From an uncultured Dermabacteraceae bacterium (GTDB lineage: Bacteria; Actinomycetota; Actinomycetes; Actinomycetales; Dermabacteraceae), in the NCBI GenBank assembly GCA_946223075.1, contig CAMILZ010000025.1, positions 1 to 26,758 of the forward strand: 26,758 bases of DNA, read 5' to 3'. This document shows positions 24,265 to 26,758 of this stretch, piece after piece. The notes beneath the pieces were generated by a model, which saw nothing but the letters and a program-made list of their open reading frames with translations, did not search any database and had not been told where the DNA came from. Made by a program: the position numbers and the translations under genes. The stretch's first letter is position 1, and the number at the start of each line of letters is the position of its first letter.

Positions 24265-25464
24265 TCAGGTATTCAGGTTTGACGGATCGATTTCCCGTGC
24301 GAGCTGGGTCACTGGTTCGACTTCTTCGAGGGTGCCACCGACGATGTGAAGCTCCTCCATCGAGCGCGCCGCGGGCACCACTCGGGCCTCGTACGAGCCC
24401 ACAGCATTGTTGAACGCCCGCACCGACGAATCGAGCGAACGGCCGAGTTTCGCAAGGTGCCCTCCGAGAGTGCCGAGCCTCTTATGCACCTCTCGACCTG
24501 CGTCGAGCACGCGGAGTGCGTCCTGGTTCAGTGCGTCCGTGCGCCACGTGTGGGCGACGGTGCGAAGAAGTGCCATGAGGGTGGCGGGGGAGGCGATCAC
24601 AACATCGAGCGTGAAGGCGCCATCAAGCAGCCCTGGATCAGCCTCGAGCGCGCCTGCGAGAAGACCGTCGCTCGGCACAAACAGCACCACGAATTCGGGG
24701 GAGTCGCCGAGCGAGGCCCAGTACGACTTCGAGCTGAGGTGCGTGACGTGCGAGCGCAATGCCCGCGCGTGTTCCGCGAGGTACTTCGCGCGTTCGTTTT
24801 TCTCCGTGGCCTGGGCGGCACGCAGATACGCATCCATGGGGGCCTTTGCGTCCACGACGATCGTGCGCCCGTGGCTCAAATGAACGACGAGATCGGGCCG
24901 CTGGTTCTTCTCCCCGCTCACGTTTTTCCCGCTGAGCTGTTCGGTGAAGTCCGTGTGCTCGAGCATGCCCGCGGCCTCGACGATGCGCCGCAGCTGCACC
25001 TCGCCCCACTGGCCTCGGCTCGTGGGGGCTTTGAGGGCGGTGACGAGGGCGTTCGTCCCCATGCCCAGATCGCGTGTGCGATCCGAGAGATTCTTCAACT
25101 GCGAAGCGAGGTCACCGTCGGCCTTTTGACGGGCCGCCTCCGTGCGCGCAACCGAGCGCTCCAAGCTCGTGAGGGTTTCCGAAATGGGGGAGAGCGTGCG
25201 GGCAAGCTGCTCCGAGCGTGCCGCATCGACTGCTTCGCGCCGAGCCGAATCGCGATCGAAGCGTTCCGAAGCGAGCTGCAGCAGTTGCGTGCTTGAGGCG
25301 TTAACCGCGCGTGCCGCGAGCGCTTCGATGTCGGTTCCGTTTGCCGAAGCCCTAGCCTCAGCCGCGCGAACCCGCTCGCGCATGAGGATCCACATGACCG
25401 CGGCTCCGAGAGCAGCCCCGATGAGCAACGGAAGGAGAACGGTCACAAGAGTCGAAAAGTTCAT
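24265..25464 (-). CDS. rmuC: RmuC family DNA recombination protein
   Basis: RmuC-family proteins have a nuclease-like fold and limit recombination at inverted repeats in E. coli; their activity is poorly defined. The 399-residue protein has an N-terminal TM helix (about 5-28), a coiled-coil stretch to about residue 130, and the RmuC domain with A-P-T-S-R-G-Q-W-G-E-V-Q-L-R-R-I-V-E-A-A-G-M, R-P-D-L-V-V-H-L, V-D-A-K-A-P-M-D-A-Y and F-V-P-S-D-G-L motifs. It begins at ATG 25464 with GAGG 8 nt upstream. It is transcribed away from ychF, with 89 bp between start codons. The 117 bp after it hold only a weak 5-bp hairpin and the promoter area of the LPXTG gene. Confidence 0.93.
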   Translation of the reverse strand: MNFSTLVTVLLPLLIGAALGAAVMWILMRERVRAAEARASANGTDIEALAARAVNASSTQLLQLASERFDRDSARREAVDAARSEQLARTLSPISETLTSLERSVARTEAARQKADGDLASQLKNLSDRTRDLGMGTNALVTALKAPTSRGQWGEVQLRRIVEAAGMLEHTDFTEQLSGKNVSGEKNQRPDLVVHLSHGRTIVVDAKAPMDAYLRAAQATEKNERAKYLAEHARALRSHVTHLSSKSYWASLGDSPEFVVLFVPSDGLLAGALEADPGLLDGAFTLDVVIASPATLMALLRTVAHTWRTDALNQDALRVLDAGREVHKRLGTLGGHLAKLGRSLDSSVRAFNNAVGSYEARVVPAARSMEELHIVGGTLEEVEPVTQLAREIDPSNLNT

Positions 25465-25517
25465 GCTTCTACCTCACCACGGGGGTGAGACATTTAAAGT
25501 GCGGCACGCCCTGAGGA

Positions 25518-25534
25518 AGGCAAGCGTCGGACCC
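25518..25534 (+). repeat. Dispersed 17-bp word, copy 3 (one mismatch)
   Basis: AGGCAAGCGTCGGACCC matches the two other copies at 16 of 17 positions. It sits 19 nt upstream of the ychF start and just before its -10 box, in the same orientation as the gene. Confidence 0.55.
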
Positions 25535-25540
25535 TGCCCC

Positions 25541-25546
25541 TAGAAT
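25541..25546 (+). promoter_or_regulatory. ychF -10 box
   Basis: TAGAAT lies 7 nt before the GTG start codon at 25554, so the transcript should begin at or beside the start codon. No clear -35 hexamer is present; the 17-bp dispersed word occupies the region just upstream. Confidence 0.55.
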
Positions 25547-25553
25547 GAGGGGC

Positions 25554-26642
25554 GTGGCTTTGACAATTGGAATCGTTGGCCTGCCCAACGTTGGTAAATC
25601 GACCCTGTTCAATGCGCTCACCCGTGCGGAGGTGCTCGCGGCGAACTATCCGTTCGCGACGATCGACCCGAACGTCGGTGTGGTGCCGCTTCCGGATCCC
25701 CGCCTCGCGCGACTCGCCGAAATCTTTGGCAGCGAGAAGATCCTGCCCGCGACCGTGAGCTTCGTGGACATCGCCGGCATCGTGAAGGGCGCAAGCGAAG
25801 GCGAAGGCCTCGGCAACAAGTTCCTCGCAAACATCCGTGAGGCCGATGCAATTTGCCAGGTCACCCGCGCCTTCAGTGACCCCGACGTCACGCGCGTTCC
25901 CGGCTCCGAGACCCCCGCGGGCGACATGGAGACGATTTCGACCGAGCTCATCCTCGCCGACCTCCAGACAATCGATAACGCCCTCCCGCGCCTCGAGAAA
26001 GACACGAAGCGCAAGGTCATCGATGCCGCGATCCTTCCCGAGGTACTCAAGGCCAAAGAGCTCCTCGAATCCGGAAGCACTCTTTTCCAGGGGGCCGACG
26101 GCGCCGGGATCGACGTGTCGCTCCTCAAAGAACTGCAACTCATGACCGCCAAGCCGTTCATCTACGTGTTCAACACCGATGAAGAAGGGCTCGCGGACAC
26201 CGCGATGCAGGAGGAACTGCGCAAAGCCGTCGCGCCCGCCGAAGCGATCTTCCTCGACGCCAAGTTCGAGAGCGAACTCATCGAGCTCGAGGCGGACGAA
26301 GCCGCGGAAATGCTCGCCTCAACGGGCCAGGAGGAATCCGGCCTCGACCAGCTCGCCCGGGTCGGCTACGACACCCTCAACCTGCAGTCCTACCTCACGG
26401 CTGGACCCAAGGAATCGCGCGCCTGGACCATTCGTAAAGGCTGGACCGCGCCCCAGGCCGCAGGTGTGATTCACACCGACTTCGAGCGTGGCTTCATCAA
26501 AGCCGAAATCGTCTCCTTCGACGAGCTCGACGACGCCGGCTCCATGCAAGTGGCGAAGGCCCGCGGCAAGGTGCGCATGGAGGGCAAAGACTACGTTATG
26601 CAAGACGGCGACGTCGTGGAGTTTCGTTTCAATGTAACCTGA
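25554..26642 (+). CDS. ychF: Redox-regulated ATPase YchF
   Basis: YchF is an Obg-family P-loop protein that prefers ATP and associates with ribosomes and stress responses. I choose GTG 25554 because it yields the family-typical start M-A-L-T-I-G-I-V-G-L-P-N-V-G-K-S-T and follows a -10 box by 7 nt. ATG 25545 would overlap that box. The product is 362 residues, the usual length. The G1 loop is at 9-17, switch I is N-Y-P-F-A-T-I-D-P-N, G3 is D-I-A-G-I-V-K-G-A-S-E-G-E-G-L-G, and the nucleotide-specificity loop reads N-T-D-E (207-210) instead of N-K-x-D, which explains ATP preference. The C-terminal TGS domain ends in V-V-E-F-R-F-N-V-T. A recombinase begins 21 nt downstream. Confidence 0.96.
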   Translation: MALTIGIVGLPNVGKSTLFNALTRAEVLAANYPFATIDPNVGVVPLPDPRLARLAEIFGSEKILPATVSFVDIAGIVKGASEGEGLGNKFLANIREADAICQVTRAFSDPDVTRVPGSETPAGDMETISTELILADLQTIDNALPRLEKDTKRKVIDAAILPEVLKAKELLESGSTLFQGADGAGIDVSLLKELQLMTAKPFIYVFNTDEEGLADTAMQEELRKAVAPAEAIFLDAKFESELIELEADEAAEMLASTGQEESGLDQLARVGYDTLNLQSYLTAGPKESRAWTIRKGWTAPQAAGVIHTDFERGFIKAEIVSFDELDDAGSMQVAKARGKVRMEGKDYVMQDGDVVEFRFNVT

Positions 26643-26649
26643 GGCGCGC

Positions 26650-26655
26650 TAGTGT
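26650..26655 (+). promoter_or_regulatory. -10 box of the serine recombinase gene
   Basis: TAGTGT fits TANNNT and ends 7 nt before the ATG at 26663, the same leaderless layout as ychF and trhA. It lies only 8 nt after the ychF stop codon. Confidence 0.45.
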
Positions 26656-26662
26656 TAGCGGC

Positions 26663-26758
26663 ATGACAACACGTGCTGCTATTTACCTCCGTATCTCGCT
26701 CGATGCTGCCATGGACGGCCTCGCCATCGACCGGCAGCGCCAGGACTGCGAAGCCCTT
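26663..26758 (+). CDS. Serine recombinase/integrase, N-terminal fragment
   Basis: Only the first 32 residues are in the window. They read A-I-Y-L-R-I-S-L-D, then G-L-A-I-D-R-Q-R-Q-D-C-E-A-L, which is the resolvase-type catalytic start: R-I-S holds the nucleophilic serine, and the R-Q-x-x-D-C segment is typical of large serine integrases of actinophages and integrative elements. It catalyses site-specific strand exchange. The gene starts 21 nt after ychF, so the right edge probably enters a prophage or integrative element. The size class cannot be settled because the gene is cut by the window end. Confidence 0.8.
   Translation, partial: MTTRAAIYLRISLDAAMDGLAIDRQRQDCEAL

Noticed and set aside
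24346..25296. Plus-strand open frame opposite rmuC
   Set aside because: Antisense shadow; the RmuC motifs on the minus strand are clear.
1..26758. CRISPR array, rRNA or tRNA genes
   Set aside because: No regularly spaced repeats and no cloverleaf or rRNA-like sequence were recognised on either strand by reading; a tRNA and rRNA covariance search would settle it.

Overview
The window is about 26.8 kb of GC-rich actinobacterial chromosome with strongly GC-rich third codon positions. Three genes support this placement: a mycothiol S-conjugate amidase (mca), a short-chain Z-isoprenyl diphosphate synthase with the CDGNRRWAR-type motif variant, and a PIN-PhoH fusion (phoH2). The gene set greA, DUF4307, mca, small membrane protein, hemolysin III, Z-FPP synthase, phoH2, fum, DUF4245, xseA/xseB and ychF follows, from memory, much of the Mycobacterium tuberculosis Rv1080c-Rv1112 neighbourhood. 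The window is therefore mostly a conserved core region with local insertions. The LPXTG surface protein and general style suggest a Micrococcales organism, perhaps Dermabacteraceae-like; the genus is a guess.

Layout. (1) 1-132: an almost pure purine tract, then the end of an ABC-transporter operon on the minus strand. (2) 133-4539 minus: a large permease, its ATPase, and a first gene interrupted by a frameshift. The frameshift is explained exactly by a 7-bp tandem duplication. (3) 4667-5941 plus: an AI-2E/PerM-type transporter. (4) 6085-7243 minus: greA, with a terminator-like hairpin in its own leader, and a DUF4307 protein. (5) 7278-8545 plus: mca coupled to a small membrane protein, ending at a bidirectional terminator shared with convergent trhA (8555-9331 minus). 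(6) 9463-11727 plus: Z-prenyl synthase, a structured non-coding gap, and phoH2. (7) 11736-14089 minus: a sugar kinase and fumC. (8) 14175-15428 plus: DUF4245 protein and a four-TM protein. (9) 15463-17758 minus: a probable 5-oxoproline transport and pyroglutamyl-peptidase operon. (10) 17873-19447 minus: xseA-xseB (exonuclease VII). (11) 19594-24147 minus: a 1517-residue sortase-anchored protein with lamin-tail-type domains, Ig-like segments and a metallophosphoesterase domain. (12) 24265-25464 minus: rmuC. (13) 25554-26642 plus: ychF. At 26663 a serine recombinase begins and runs off the edge, so a mobile element probably starts there.

Points most worth a second look are the 7-bp duplication that breaks the ABC-linked gene, the terminator inside the greA leader, a 17-bp word found three times near gene starts in the same orientation, the recurring leaderless start architecture, the surface lamin-tail/phosphoesterase protein, and the serine recombinase directly after ychF. 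No rRNA, tRNA or CRISPR array was seen. No stretch over 300 bp lacks a gene.
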